Shown here: in pieces, positions 1 to 7,058 of the stretch | Numbering within the stretch: position 1 is the first letter of the stretch | How the letters are laid out: every line of letters begins with the position of its first letter | DNA from: an uncultured Collinsella sp. | Lineage (GTDB): Bacteria; Actinomycetota; Coriobacteriia; Coriobacteriales; Coriobacteriaceae | Length of the DNA stretch: 17,235 nt | NCBI GenBank assembly: GCA_900542125.1 | Contig: UQMO01000054.1 | Location: forward strand, 1 to 17,235 | Direction: 5' to 3' | Position numbers and translations under genes: made by a program | The notes under the pieces: generated by a model | Told to the model about the DNA's origin: nothing | Seen by the model: only the letters and a program-made list of their open reading frames with translations | Databases searched by the model: none

Positions 1-1
1 C

Positions 2-325
2 GTGCCGACCTTTATGCGCGCTGCCGACGACACGGTGGCACTTCGCGCTTCGGCCTCGCCCGTGGTGCAGGCGCTCATTCGCGCCTGTGGCAGCCCCCTT
101 GCCTGCACCAGCGCCAACACGCATGGCGCGCCCGCGCCGGCAAGTTTTATCACGGTGGAGGGTCGCATCCTGGAGGGGGTCGATGTTGCCGTCGACGCCG
201 GTGAGACCCCGTGTCGCGACGCCTCGACCATCGTGTCGTTTCAGCACGGCGAGCTCCAGATCCTGCGCCAAGGCGCACTTCCCGCATCAGAGATCGAACG
301 GGTCCTGTCCGACCCGATGCAATAG
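2..325 (+). CDS. TsaC/Sua5/YrdC-family threonylcarbamoyl-AMP synthase, C-terminal part (5' end outside window)
   Basis: Enzymes of this family make threonylcarbamoyl-AMP from threonine, bicarbonate and ATP for the t6A modification at position 37 of ANN-decoding tRNAs. The visible 107 residues are the end of the YrdC fold. They include the hallmark PLACTSANTHGAPAP segment (residues 32-46), the counterpart of the family's P-L-x-x-T-S-A-N-x-S-G motif, followed by a DAGETPCRDASTIV stretch like the G-x-P-S-T-V-V segment. The frame is open to the left edge, so the codon at position 2 is not a real start. The reading frame ends 13 bases before glpK, suggesting co-transcription. A sua5 homologue upstream of upp and the atp operon is also the Bacillus subtilis order. 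I cannot tell whether the full protein is a short TsaC or a long Sua5, because the rest lies outside the window. Confidence 0.85.
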   Translation: MPTFMRAADDTVALRASASPVVQALIRACGSPLACTSANTHGAPAPASFITVEGRILEGVDVAVDAGETPCRDASTIVSFQHGELQILRQGALPASEIERVLSDPMQ

Positions 326-338
326 AAAGGTTTAAGCG

Positions 339-1880
339 ATGTCGTTGAATCTGGGCAGCCTGGGCATGGAAGATGCCTCGTTTGACTTTGGCGGTTCCTA
401 CATCATGGCGCTCGACTGCGGCACCACCTCGGTACTTGCGACCATCGTCGACGAGTACGGATGCATCGTCGCGCAGGCACGTCGCAGCGTCAAAACCAGC
501 TTCCCGCGTCCCGGCTGGGTGGAGCAAGACCCCATGGCGGTCCTTGCTAGCCAGATCGCCGTCATGATGGAAGTCCAGTTTAAGAGCGGTATCCACTCCG
601 ACCGCATTGCTGCCATCGGCATCTCCAACCAGCGCGAGACCACGGTGGTCTGGGATCGCGTGAGCGGTCAGCCGATCTATAACGCTATCGTATGGCAGTG
701 CCGCCGTACCGCACCTTTGATCGACGAGCTTGTCGAGCAGGGCGCAGAAGGGCTGGTGCGCTCCCGCACGGGACTCACGCTCGACCCGTATTTCTCGGCC
801 TCCAAGGTGCAGTGGATTCTCGACAACGTCGACGGCGCACGCGAAAGCGCGGCGGCGGGCGACCTCATGTTTGGCACCATCGACACCTGGCTCATCTACA
901 ACCTCACCGGCGGCCAGGTCTTTGCCACCGACTACACCAATGCCAGCCGCACGGCACTCTTTAATATCCATACGCTCGATTGGGACGACGACCTGCTGGC
1001 ACTCTTTGACGTTCCACGTTCCATGATGCCCGAGGTTCGCTGGAGCTCGGGCGACTACGGCCGCGTCGCGAGCGACATCATGACCAACATGCCGCCCATC
1101 ATGGGCGTGGCGGGTGACCAACAGGCGTCGCTGTTCGGCCACTGCTGTTTCCGTCCCGGCCAGACCAAAAACACCTATGGCACGGGTTGCTTTATGCTCA
1201 TGAACACCGGCGACGAGATCGTCGAATCCAAGAATGGCCTGGTCTCCACCATCGGTATCGCTGCGGACGGCAAAGTCAGCTATGCGCTCGAGGGCTCTAT
1301 TTTTGCCGCCGGCTCAACGATGAACTGGCTTCGCAACAACATGGGCATCATCTCGAGCGTGAGCGAGTCGGCACAACTCGCCGCTTCGATTAGCGACAAC
1401 GAGGGCTGCTACTTCGTTCCGGCCTTTGCGGGTTTGGGTGCTCCCTGGTGGGACCCGCATGCTCGCGGTATCGTGTGCGGTCTGACCGGCGCCTCGAGCC
1501 GTGCGACCATCGTACGTGCCGCCTGCGAATCCATGGCATATCAGAGCTACGACGTGCTGCGCGCCATGGAGCAGGACGTGGGGCTTTCGATTGAGCGCCT
1601 GTCTGTCGATGGCGGTGCCTCGCGCAACGAGTTCATCATGCAATTCCAGGCCGACCTGCTGGATATCCCCGTGCTGCAATGCGAGACGGTGGAGACCACG
1701 GCAATCGGTGCCGCGTACTTGGCGGGTCTTGCCGTCGGCTATTGGGAAGACCTGGAAGAGCTGGAGCAAAATGCCCAGATCGTTAGGACCTTCCTTCCCC
1801 ACATGTCCGCCGAGCGCCGCGAGCAAAACCTTGCGGGCTGGCGTGATGCAGTCAGGCGCTCGCTCAGCACCTCACAGTAG
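339..1880 (+). CDS. glpK: glycerol kinase (FGGY family)
   Basis: Phosphorylates glycerol to sn-glycerol 3-phosphate with ATP in the cytoplasm. The 513-residue product carries the family's blocks in order: ALDCGTTS phosphate loop (24-31), GWVEQDP (59-65), SNQRETTVVWDR (96-107), NAIVWQCRR (115-123), DTWLIYNLTGG, GVAGDQQASLFG with the expected catalytic Asp260, and an FGGY C-terminal block with VDGGASRNEF. The usual length is about 500. The extra 18-20 residues before YIMALD come from the chosen ATG at 339, which has AGAAAGG 8 bases upstream; ATG 366 is a possible alternative. The loop that in Firmicutes carries the HPr-phosphorylated His (consensus HFYG) reads YGRVASDIMTNM and has no His, so PTS activation of that kind is unlikely. 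No glpF or glpD is visible nearby. Confidence 0.96.
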   Translation: MSLNLGSLGMEDASFDFGGSYIMALDCGTTSVLATIVDEYGCIVAQARRSVKTSFPRPGWVEQDPMAVLASQIAVMMEVQFKSGIHSDRIAAIGISNQRETTVVWDRVSGQPIYNAIVWQCRRTAPLIDELVEQGAEGLVRSRTGLTLDPYFSASKVQWILDNVDGARESAAAGDLMFGTIDTWLIYNLTGGQVFATDYTNASRTALFNIHTLDWDDDLLALFDVPRSMMPEVRWSSGDYGRVASDIMTNMPPIMGVAGDQQASLFGHCCFRPGQTKNTYGTGCFMLMNTGDEIVESKNGLVSTIGIAADGKVSYALEGSIFAAGSTMNWLRNNMGIISSVSESAQLAASISDNEGCYFVPAFAGLGAPWWDPHARGIVCGLTGASSRATIVRAACESMAYQSYDVLRAMEQDVGLSIERLSVDGGASRNEFIMQFQADLLDIPVLQCETVETTAIGAAYLAGLAVGYWEDLEELEQNAQIVRTFLPHMSAERREQNLAGWRDAVRRSLSTSQ

Positions 1881-1934
1881 GGCTGCGATGGGCTGCTCGA
1901 TACAACAAACCGCTAAACTAATGCATGGCGTGCG

Positions 1935-1984
1935 GCGGCAACATTGCTGCGCGCCTTGTCAGCAAGGCCGTTTTGCGGCCGCAA
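1935..1984 (+). promoter_or_regulatory. hairpin-rich leader upstream of upp
   Basis: Three short inverted repeats are packed into 50 bases before the upp ribosome binding site: GCGGCA/TGCTGC with one G-T pair (1935-1950), GCCTTG/CAAGGC with a TCAG loop (1953-1968), and GGCCG/CGGCC with a TTTTG loop (1966-1980). The last two share three bases and could compete. A 12-bp palindrome (TTGCGGCCGCAA, 1973-1984) overlaps the third. There is no T tract, so a classical attenuator is not obvious. Regulatory function is inferred only. Confidence 0.3.
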
Positions 1985-2003
1985 CGAAAGGGGCAATCAA
2001 CCC

Positions 2004-2651
2004 ATGACCGTCACCTACGATGCGTCCCGTGTGACGCTTGTCGATCACCCGCTCGTCCAGCACAAGCTGTCGATCCTGCGCGACAAAAACACCGGCACCA
2101 ACCAGTTCCGTCAGCTCGTGCGCGAACTCGCGCTTTTTGACGGCTACGAGGCCATGCGCGACCTGCCTATGGAAGACGTCGAGGTCGAGACCCCTATCAC
2201 CACCGCAACGTTTAAGCAGCTCGCCGGCAAGAAACTCGCCATCGTGCCCATCCTGCGTGCGGGCCTTGGCATGGTCGACGGCATCCTCGACCTGGTGCCC
2301 TCCGCTCGCGTGGGCCACATCGGCATGGAGCGCGACGAGGTCACCCACGAGCCGCACGAGTATTACTGCAAGATGCCCAAGGATATCGACCAGCGCATCT
2401 GCCTGGTCGTCGACCCCATGCTCGCCACGGGCGGTTCGGCCGAGATGGCCATCAGCTACCTGCGCGGGCGCGGTGTCAAGGACATCCGCATGCTGTGCAT
2501 CGTCGCGGCCCCCGAGGGCCTCAAGTCGCTGACCGAGAAGGATCCCGATGTACATATCTATACCTGCGCCATCGACGACCATCTCAACGAGGCTGCCTAC
2601 ATCGTTCCCGGCCTGGGCGACGCCGGCGACCGCATCTACGGCACGCTGTAA
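2004..2651 (+). CDS. upp: uracil phosphoribosyltransferase
   Basis: Salvages uracil to UMP using PRPP in the cytoplasm. The 215-residue product has the type I PRTase PRPP-binding motif VVDPMLATGGS (135-145), the VPILRAGLGM block (81-90) and the uracil-binding C-terminal segment VPGLGDAGDRIYGT (201-214). The usual length is 208-209. I chose ATG 2004, preceded by GAAAGGGG with about 10 bases of spacing. The frame is open 20 codons further upstream to ATG 1944, but those residues do not look like the family and run through the hairpin leader. The gene sits between glpK and the ATP synthase operon; upp directly upstream of atpI-atpB is a widely conserved Gram-positive arrangement. A strong hairpin follows the stop codon. 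Confidence 0.96.
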   Translation: MTVTYDASRVTLVDHPLVQHKLSILRDKNTGTNQFRQLVRELALFDGYEAMRDLPMEDVEVETPITTATFKQLAGKKLAIVPILRAGLGMVDGILDLVPSARVGHIGMERDEVTHEPHEYYCKMPKDIDQRICLVVDPMLATGGSAEMAISYLRGRGVKDIRMLCIVAAPEGLKSLTEKDPDVHIYTCAIDDHLNEAAYIVPGLGDAGDRIYGTL

Positions 2652-2693
2652 TCTCTGGGCCATACCGGCTAACGTCGAAAATACGAAGAAATG

Positions 2694-2728
2694 GTGCGCG
2701 CGGGCGAGCAAAAGACGACCGCGCGCAC
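2694..2728 (+). terminator. candidate terminator or 3'-end hairpin after upp
   Basis: A perfect 10-bp inverted repeat, GTGCGCGCGG (2694-2703) and CCGCGCGCAC (2719-2728), is separated by a 15-base loop and lies 43 bases after the upp stop. The stem is entirely G+C except for one pair. The bases after it (TCCTGTTAAC) are not a T tract, so it is either a U-less terminator or an mRNA-stabilising hairpin. A second small palindrome, CCCTGCAGGG, is at 2749-2758. Confidence 0.45.
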
Positions 2729-2843
2729 TCCTGTTAACGGACGTTTTGCCCTGCAGGGTTCGAGAAAAACGTATTACCGTACCTGCGGCATAAAGAAGGT
2801 CTTAAGAAAACGAACAGGTGCGTATTAACCGATGCTTTTTCGG

Positions 2844-2871
2844 TTGTACTTTAGCGATTGGCTCGTACAAT
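2844..2871 (+). promoter_or_regulatory. candidate promoter of the ATP synthase operon
   Basis: In the AT-richer part of the 282-base gap between upp and the atpI-like gene, TTGTAC (2844-2849) and TACAAT (2866-2871) are 16 bases apart and read as a sigma-70-type promoter. The -10 is a five-of-six match and the -35 is weak. Transcription would begin near 2878, giving a leader of about 55 bases. A small hairpin (AACCGA/TCGGTT, 2827-2845) overlaps the -35 region. Nothing in 2652-2933 looks like a gene. Confidence 0.45.
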
Positions 2872-2933
2872 AGTCACCAATGTTTGGCGGGAACTGTCCT
2901 GTGAGGCGATAAAAAAGGAAAGTGAGGACGCCA

Positions 2934-3245
2934 GTGTTTCAGATAGCCGATCTGCTCGCTATCGTTGCAGGTGCCATCGCGGGCGTGATTGCCTTCCTTC
3001 CCTTTGTCTTTACGCTCAAGCCGGTTCTTGACGATAAGCAGAATGCGGACATGCTCAAGGGTATGGTGAGTCTCGCGGTCTCGGCAATCGCGTTGCTTGT
3101 CTTTACCTTGGTTGTGTTTGTGTTGTTCGGAGAGGCATTTCGCATGTTCCTCCTGGGCGAGGCGATCGGCTTCGTGGCCTTTATGGCCGCCTGCGCGGTT
3201 CGCGTCGCCAAGGCGCTGCGAGATCCTCATGAGGTCGAAAGGTAA
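2934..3245 (+). CDS. small membrane protein in the atpI position of the ATP synthase operon
   Basis: A 103-residue hydrophobic protein with three predicted membrane helices (about 4-28, 42-66 and 71-93) and a charged C-terminal tail. AtpI proteins are small integral membrane proteins encoded first in many atp operons. They help assemble the c-ring and are poorly conserved, so this call rests mainly on position and topology; AtpI commonly has four helices. GTG 2934 is preferred because GAGG (2924-2927) lies 6 bases upstream. GTG 2922, four codons earlier, would have its AAAGGAA signal almost touching the start. The stop codon is 3 bases before atpB, so the two genes are almost certainly co-transcribed. 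Confidence 0.55.
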   Translation: MFQIADLLAIVAGAIAGVIAFLPFVFTLKPVLDDKQNADMLKGMVSLAVSAIALLVFTLVVFVLFGEAFRMFLLGEAIGFVAFMAACAVRVAKALRDPHEVER

Positions 3246-3248
3246 GTC

Positions 3249-4052
3249 GTGGAAATTTTTGAAAAGCTGCCTGATGAGATTAATCATCTGGTCAGCGAGT
3301 TCAGCTCCACCCCTGTCGTGGGCGATCTGAGCTGCGGCATCACGCAGTACTCGTTTTGGCTGATCGTCTCCACGATCGTGCTCCTGATCGTCCTGGCCGT
3401 GTTCAAGAAGAAGCAAACCCTGGTTCCCAAGGGCTTCTTCGTCAACGGTTTCGAGTACATCATCGAGTACGTCGAGAACGATATCGGCAAGGGTGTCGTG
3501 GGTGAGAACTGGAAGAAGCACTTCCCGTTCCTGTGCTCGCTTTTCCTGTTCATCCTGATCAATAACATGATCGGCCTGATCCCGGGAATGAAGCCCGGCA
3601 CCGGCGCAATCGGCTCCACCGCCGCACTCGCCATTTTCGCCTTCGTGTACTTCATCTACTACGGATGCAAGGCTCACGGCGTGATCGGCTACATCAAGAG
3701 CCTCGCCCCGCAGGGCGTGAGCTTCCCGATGAACGTGCTCGTGTGGGTCGTCGAGCTTTTCTCGACCTTCCTGCGCCTCATCACGCTTGCCGTCCGTCTG
3801 TTCTGCAACATGTTCGCAGGACACGTGGTCATGGGCTCGTTCGCCATCATGGCGAGCATGTTCATGCAGCCGCTGCTTCAGCAGGTTTCCGCGGCCCACG
3901 CCGTCGGCGCCCTGCCTTCGCTGGCCTGGCTTGCCATCCTCATCCTGATCTATGCGATCGAGCTTGTGGTCGGCGCCATCCAGGCTTACGTCTTCACGGT
4001 CCTTACCGCCGTGTATGTCTCCGAGGCAGAGGAGGTCGCGGAGGAGGAGTAG
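3249..4052 (+). CDS. atpB: F1Fo ATP synthase subunit a
   Basis: Forms the proton half-channels in the membrane against the c-ring. The 267-residue protein shows the family's multi-helix pattern. The essential Arg is Arg183 in AVRLFCNMFAGH, and the last helix carries the conserved ELVVGAIQAYVFTVLTAVY with Gln245. His192 (after FAG) and Glu238 are present together, the reciprocal of the E. coli Glu219/His245 pair, a known covariation. The C-terminus is very acidic (SEAEEVAEEE). The start is GTG 3249 with GAAAGG 6 bases upstream and 3 bases after the preceding stop. A 124-base gap follows before atpE, the longest inside the operon. Confidence 0.96.
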   Translation: MEIFEKLPDEINHLVSEFSSTPVVGDLSCGITQYSFWLIVSTIVLLIVLAVFKKKQTLVPKGFFVNGFEYIIEYVENDIGKGVVGENWKKHFPFLCSLFLFILINNMIGLIPGMKPGTGAIGSTAALAIFAFVYFIYYGCKAHGVIGYIKSLAPQGVSFPMNVLVWVVELFSTFLRLITLAVRLFCNMFAGHVVMGSFAIMASMFMQPLLQQVSAAHAVGALPSLAWLAILILIYAIELVVGAIQAYVFTVLTAVYVSEAEEVAEEE

Positions 4053-4063
4053 TCTTCCGTTCG

Positions 4064-4160
4064 TGCCTTAAAGGTAAGGCAATTCGTTAAACCGCCGGTG
4101 CCCGTACCCATGGAGCCCGGCAGTTATAAAAAGGTTATCCTGCGTGAAATAAGACACGCA
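4064..4160 (+). promoter_or_regulatory. structured atpB-atpE intercistronic region
   Basis: The gap between atpB and atpE holds three inverted repeats: TGCCTTA/TAAGGCA with an AGG-type loop (4064-4081), GCCGG/CCGGC (4094-4121), and TGCGTG/CACGCA with an 8-base loop (4141-4160). The last ends only 4 bases before the atpE ribosome binding site. An A/U-rich stretch, TTATAAAAAGGTTATCC, lies between the second and third. None is followed by a T tract, so termination is unlikely. In other bacteria this spot carries translation-enhancing or mRNA-processing signals that raise subunit c output; a similar role here is inferred. Confidence 0.4.
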
Positions 4161-4164
4161 CGAC

Positions 4165-4172
4165 AAAGGAGG
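4165..4172 (+). promoter_or_regulatory. consensus ribosome binding site of atpE
   Basis: AAAGGAGG, the strongest Shine-Dalgarno sequence I see in the window, is 4 bases before GTG 4177. It fixes the unusually late start of atpE and fits the need to make about ten c subunits per complex. Confidence 0.8.
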
Positions 4173-4176
4173 AATC

Positions 4177-4371
4177 GTGGGAGTTATCGGTTACGGTCTC
4201 GGTGTTATCGGCGCTGGTCTTGCTATCGGCCTGTCTGCTCTGGGTGCTACGGGTGCTATGGCCCGTCAGCCTGAGGTCCAGGGCCGCGTGTTCACCGTCT
4301 TCATCATGGGCTCCGCTTTCGGCGAGGCTCTGGCTCTGATCGGCTTCGTTGTCGCGCTGATCGTTAAATAG
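4177..4371 (+). CDS. atpE: F1Fo ATP synthase subunit c
   Basis: The proteolipid that forms the rotor ring. At 64 residues it is shorter than the usual 70-90. The first helix begins at residue 2 and there is no N-terminal extension. An in-frame TAA at 4150-4152 and the absence of any other start codon make GTG 4177 the only possible start. The polar loop ARQPEVQGR (29-37) is canonical. The ion-binding carboxylate is Glu50 in the second helix (GSAFGEALALIG). The sodium-type signature (a Gln in helix 1 and Ser/Thr just after the Glu) is absent: the Gln position is Ile17 and Glu50 is followed by Ala-Leu. Proton coupling is therefore inferred. Its translation is probably boosted by a perfect ribosome binding site. 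Confidence 0.96.
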   Translation: MGVIGYGLGVIGAGLAIGLSALGATGAMARQPEVQGRVFTVFIMGSAFGEALALIGFVVALIVK

Positions 4372-4386
4372 CACGGAGCGTCAAGT

Positions 4387-4989
4387 ATGAATCTTTCATC
4401 CCAGAAGAGCGCGATCGCACTCTCCGCGTCCGCGGCCGCGCTGCTCATGCCGGTTTCCGCGTTCGCCGAGGACGGCGCCGCCGGTGCGGACATCCTCATC
4501 CCTAAGATGGCGGAGTTCATCCCGGCGCTTATCGCCTTCCTGATTATCTGGATCGTGCTGGCCAAGGTCGCCCTGCCGGGCATCATGAAAACCATGGAGG
4601 AGCGCGGCAAGAAGATCGAGGAGAGCCTCGACGAGGCCGAGAAGACCAAGCAGGAGGCTATCGCCAAGCGCGCTGAGTCCGACTCGATCGTCACCGACGC
4701 CCGTCGTCAGGCTGCCGACATCGTTCTCGAGGCCCGTAAGGACGCCGAGTCCGAGCGTGCCCGTATCATCGAGGCTGCTCACAAGGAGGCCGAGGAGATC
4801 ATCGCCAAGGCCCATACGACCGTCGAGGACGAGCGCAAGTCCATCTATGCCGGTGCCGCGAGCTCCATCGCCGACCTGTCCGTTGCCGTCGCCACCAAGA
4901 TCGTGGGCGAGGCACTCGAGGACGATGCCGAGCAGAAGAAGCTCATCGAGCGCTACATCCAGGAAGCAGGTAGCCTGAATGCCGACTAG
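4387..4989 (+). CDS. atpF: F1Fo ATP synthase subunit b with N-terminal signal-like segment
   Basis: The peripheral stalk protein linking subunit a to F1. The 200 residues read in order: a signal-peptide-like segment (1-27, hydrophobic ALSASAAALLMP, then AFA-ED like a signal peptidase I site); a short linker; the true membrane anchor (about 43-60, FIPALIAFLIIWIVLAKVAL); and a long Lys/Glu/Ala-rich coiled coil to the C-terminus. Subunit b of E. coli has 156 residues and no such leader. The ATG at 4387 has GGAG 8 bases upstream. The next in-frame Met (residue 21) would start inside the hydrophobic segment, so the leader looks real. The 3' end overlaps atpH by 11 bases, suggesting translational coupling. 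Confidence 0.93.
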   Translation: MNLSSQKSAIALSASAAALLMPVSAFAEDGAAGADILIPKMAEFIPALIAFLIIWIVLAKVALPGIMKTMEERGKKIEESLDEAEKTKQEAIAKRAESDSIVTDARRQAADIVLEARKDAESERARIIEAAHKEAEEIIAKAHTTVEDERKSIYAGAASSIADLSVAVATKIVGEALEDDAEQKKLIERYIQEAGSLNAD

Positions 4990-5455
4990 CCGCTATCAGG
5001 ACAAGGTGCTCGAGACCTACGCGCGTTCCCTTTTGGAAGCCGCCAAGGCCGAGAACCATGTGTTCGAGGACCTCGAGATGGTCGAGCGCTTGGCTTCTGC
5101 CAGCCCCGAGATCATCGCCGTGCTCGACACCATGTCCAAGCGCGACCAGCTCGACCTTCTTCCCAAGGTGGCAGCTGCCTTTAAGTATGTTGCCGAGGAA
5201 GACGAGGATGTAGTGGGCGTGACCGTCACCACGGCGATCCCGCTCGACGACGAGCTGCGTCAAACCATCACTAAGAAATGCGAGCAGGACTTCGGCCGCA
5301 AGGTATTCCTTATCGAGCAGGTCGACCCGTCTATCGTGGGCGGCCTGGTGCTCGAGGCCCGCGGCGAGCGTCGTGACATTTCCGTCAAGACGCAGCTGCG
5401 CATCGCGCAGGAGACCCTCGCAAACTCTGCTAATTCGTACGGAGGTGAAGCCTAA
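4979..5455 (+). CDS. atpH: F1Fo ATP synthase subunit delta
   Basis: Connects the top of the alpha-beta hexamer to the b-subunit stalk. At 158 residues it is shorter than the usual 175-180. The N-terminal helical domain is recognisable (YARSLLEAAKAEN, 14-26), as is the C-terminal VDPSIVGGLVLEARGERRDISVKTQLRIAQETL block (about 115-147), which is the family signature. The missing residues are probably in the middle of the protein. The ATG at 4979 lies inside the end of atpF with GCAGG 8 bases upstream. The stop TAA shares its last base with the atpA start (TAATG), the classical arrangement for coupled translation. Confidence 0.92.
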   Translation: MPTSRYQDKVLETYARSLLEAAKAENHVFEDLEMVERLASASPEIIAVLDTMSKRDQLDLLPKVAAAFKYVAEEDEDVVGVTVTTAIPLDDELRQTITKKCEQDFGRKVFLIEQVDPSIVGGLVLEARGERRDISVKTQLRIAQETLANSANSYGGEA

Positions 5456-7053
5456 TGTCCGAAACCCTCAACGCCCAGGATATCGCCAAGAAACTGCAGG
5501 AGCAGCTCACGAGCCTCTCCGCGACGGTCGATACGCATGAGGTTTCAACGGTCGACGAGGTAGGCGACGGCATCGCGCGCGTCTCCGGCCTCAAGAGCGC
5601 CATGGCAGGCGAGCTTCTGGAGTTCAAGAGCTCCGATACCGGTGAGACCGTCTTCGGCCTTGCCCAGAACCTTGACCGTGACGAGGTCGGCGCCGTTCTG
5701 TTTGGTGCCGTCGACTCCATCAAGGAAGGCGACGAGTGCCGCACCACTGGCCGCATTATGGATATCCCCGTGAGCCGTGCCATGCTCGGCCGCGTCGTCA
5801 ATCCGCTCGGCCAGCCCATCGACGGCCTGGGCGACATCGTCGCTACGCACCGTCGCCCCATCGAGTTCAAGGCTCCCGGCGTCATCGATCGTACCCCGGT
5901 GTGCGAGCCGGTTCAGACCGGTCTGCTCGCTATCGACTCCATGGTGCCTATTGGCCGCGGTCAGCGTGAGCTCATCATCGGCGACCGTAAGACCGGTAAG
6001 ACCGCCATCGCCATCGACGCTATCCTCAACCAGCGCGGCAAGGGCATGGTCTGCATCTATGTCGCCATCGGCCAGAAGGCCTCCACGGTTGCCAACATCC
6101 GTGAGACCCTCGCTCAGCACGGTGCGCTCGACTACACCATCATCGTTTCGGCCACTGCTGCCGATTCCGCCCCTATGCAGTACATCGCGCCTATGGCCGG
6201 TGCCGCTATTGGCGAGTTCTTCATGTACAACGGCGAGGACGGCAAGCCCGCCAGCGAGACCAACCCCGGCGGCCACGTGCTCGTCATCTACGACGACCTG
6301 TCCAAGCAGGCTGTGGCCTACCGTCAGATGTCGCTGACGCTGCATCGTCCGCCCGGACGCGAGGCCTATCCTGGCGACATCTTCTACCTGCACTCTCGTC
6401 TGCTCGAGCGTGCCGTCAAGATGTCCAAGAAGAACGGTTACGGCTCCATGACGGCACTGCCGATCATCGAGACCCAGGACGGCGACGTCTCGGCCTACAT
6501 TCCGACCAACGTCATTTCCATTACCGATGGTCAGATCTACCTGCAGTCCGAGCTCTTCTTCCAGGGTCAGCGCCCGGCAGTCGACGTGGGTATCTCCGTG
6601 TCCCGCGTCGGTGGCGATGCGCAGACCAAGGCCATGAAGCAGGTCGCCGGCAACCTCCGTCTGGACCTCGCTTCCTATCAGGAGCTCGCTGGCTTTACGC
6701 AGTTCGGCTCCGACCTCGACGAGGCTACTCAGAAGCAGCTGACCCACGGTGCTCGCATGACCGAGCTCCTGAAGCAGCCGCGTTACAAGCCGTTTGAGGT
6801 TGGCGAGCAGATCGTTACGCTGTTCGCTGGCAACGAGGGCTTCCTGGATGACCTGGAGATCGCCGACGTGCTGCCCTTCCGTGCCGAGCTCATCGAGTAC
6901 ATGGACAATGGCTTTGGTTCGCTGCTCGACAAGGTTCGCGCCAAGAAGATCGATGATGACACAAAGGCTGAGCTCTTGCGCGTCATCGGCGACTTCAAGC
7001 AGCAGTTCATGGCCAAGCACCATTCGGATGTTTCTGGATCAGAGGAGAACTAA
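5455..7053 (+). CDS. atpA: F1Fo ATP synthase subunit alpha
   Basis: The non-catalytic nucleotide-binding subunit of F1. The 532 residues include an N-terminal beta-barrel, the Walker A motif GDRKTGKT (176-183), an IYVAIGQKAST block, the Walker B region HVLVIYDDLSKQA, and Arg384 in the SVSRVGGDAQ segment, the arginine finger that reaches into the beta-subunit active site. The family norm is about 500-515; the surplus is mostly a C-terminal tail after FKQQFMAKHH. A strong GGAGGTGA ribosome binding site lies 6 bases before the ATG, inside the end of atpH. The gene is 5 bases upstream of atpG. Confidence 0.98.
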   Translation: MSETLNAQDIAKKLQEQLTSLSATVDTHEVSTVDEVGDGIARVSGLKSAMAGELLEFKSSDTGETVFGLAQNLDRDEVGAVLFGAVDSIKEGDECRTTGRIMDIPVSRAMLGRVVNPLGQPIDGLGDIVATHRRPIEFKAPGVIDRTPVCEPVQTGLLAIDSMVPIGRGQRELIIGDRKTGKTAIAIDAILNQRGKGMVCIYVAIGQKASTVANIRETLAQHGALDYTIIVSATAADSAPMQYIAPMAGAAIGEFFMYNGEDGKPASETNPGGHVLVIYDDLSKQAVAYRQMSLTLHRPPGREAYPGDIFYLHSRLLERAVKMSKKNGYGSMTALPIIETQDGDVSAYIPTNVISITDGQIYLQSELFFQGQRPAVDVGISVSRVGGDAQTKAMKQVAGNLRLDLASYQELAGFTQFGSDLDEATQKQLTHGARMTELLKQPRYKPFEVGEQIVTLFAGNEGFLDDLEIADVLPFRAELIEYMDNGFGSLLDKVRAKKIDDDTKAELLRVIGDFKQQFMAKHHSDVSGSEEN

Positions 7054-7058
7054 GCCCC

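Noticed and set aside
4177..4371. Sodium-dependent ATP synthase
   Set aside because: The sodium ligands known from Ilyobacter-type c subunits are missing: Ile17 at the Gln position and Ala-Leu after Glu50.
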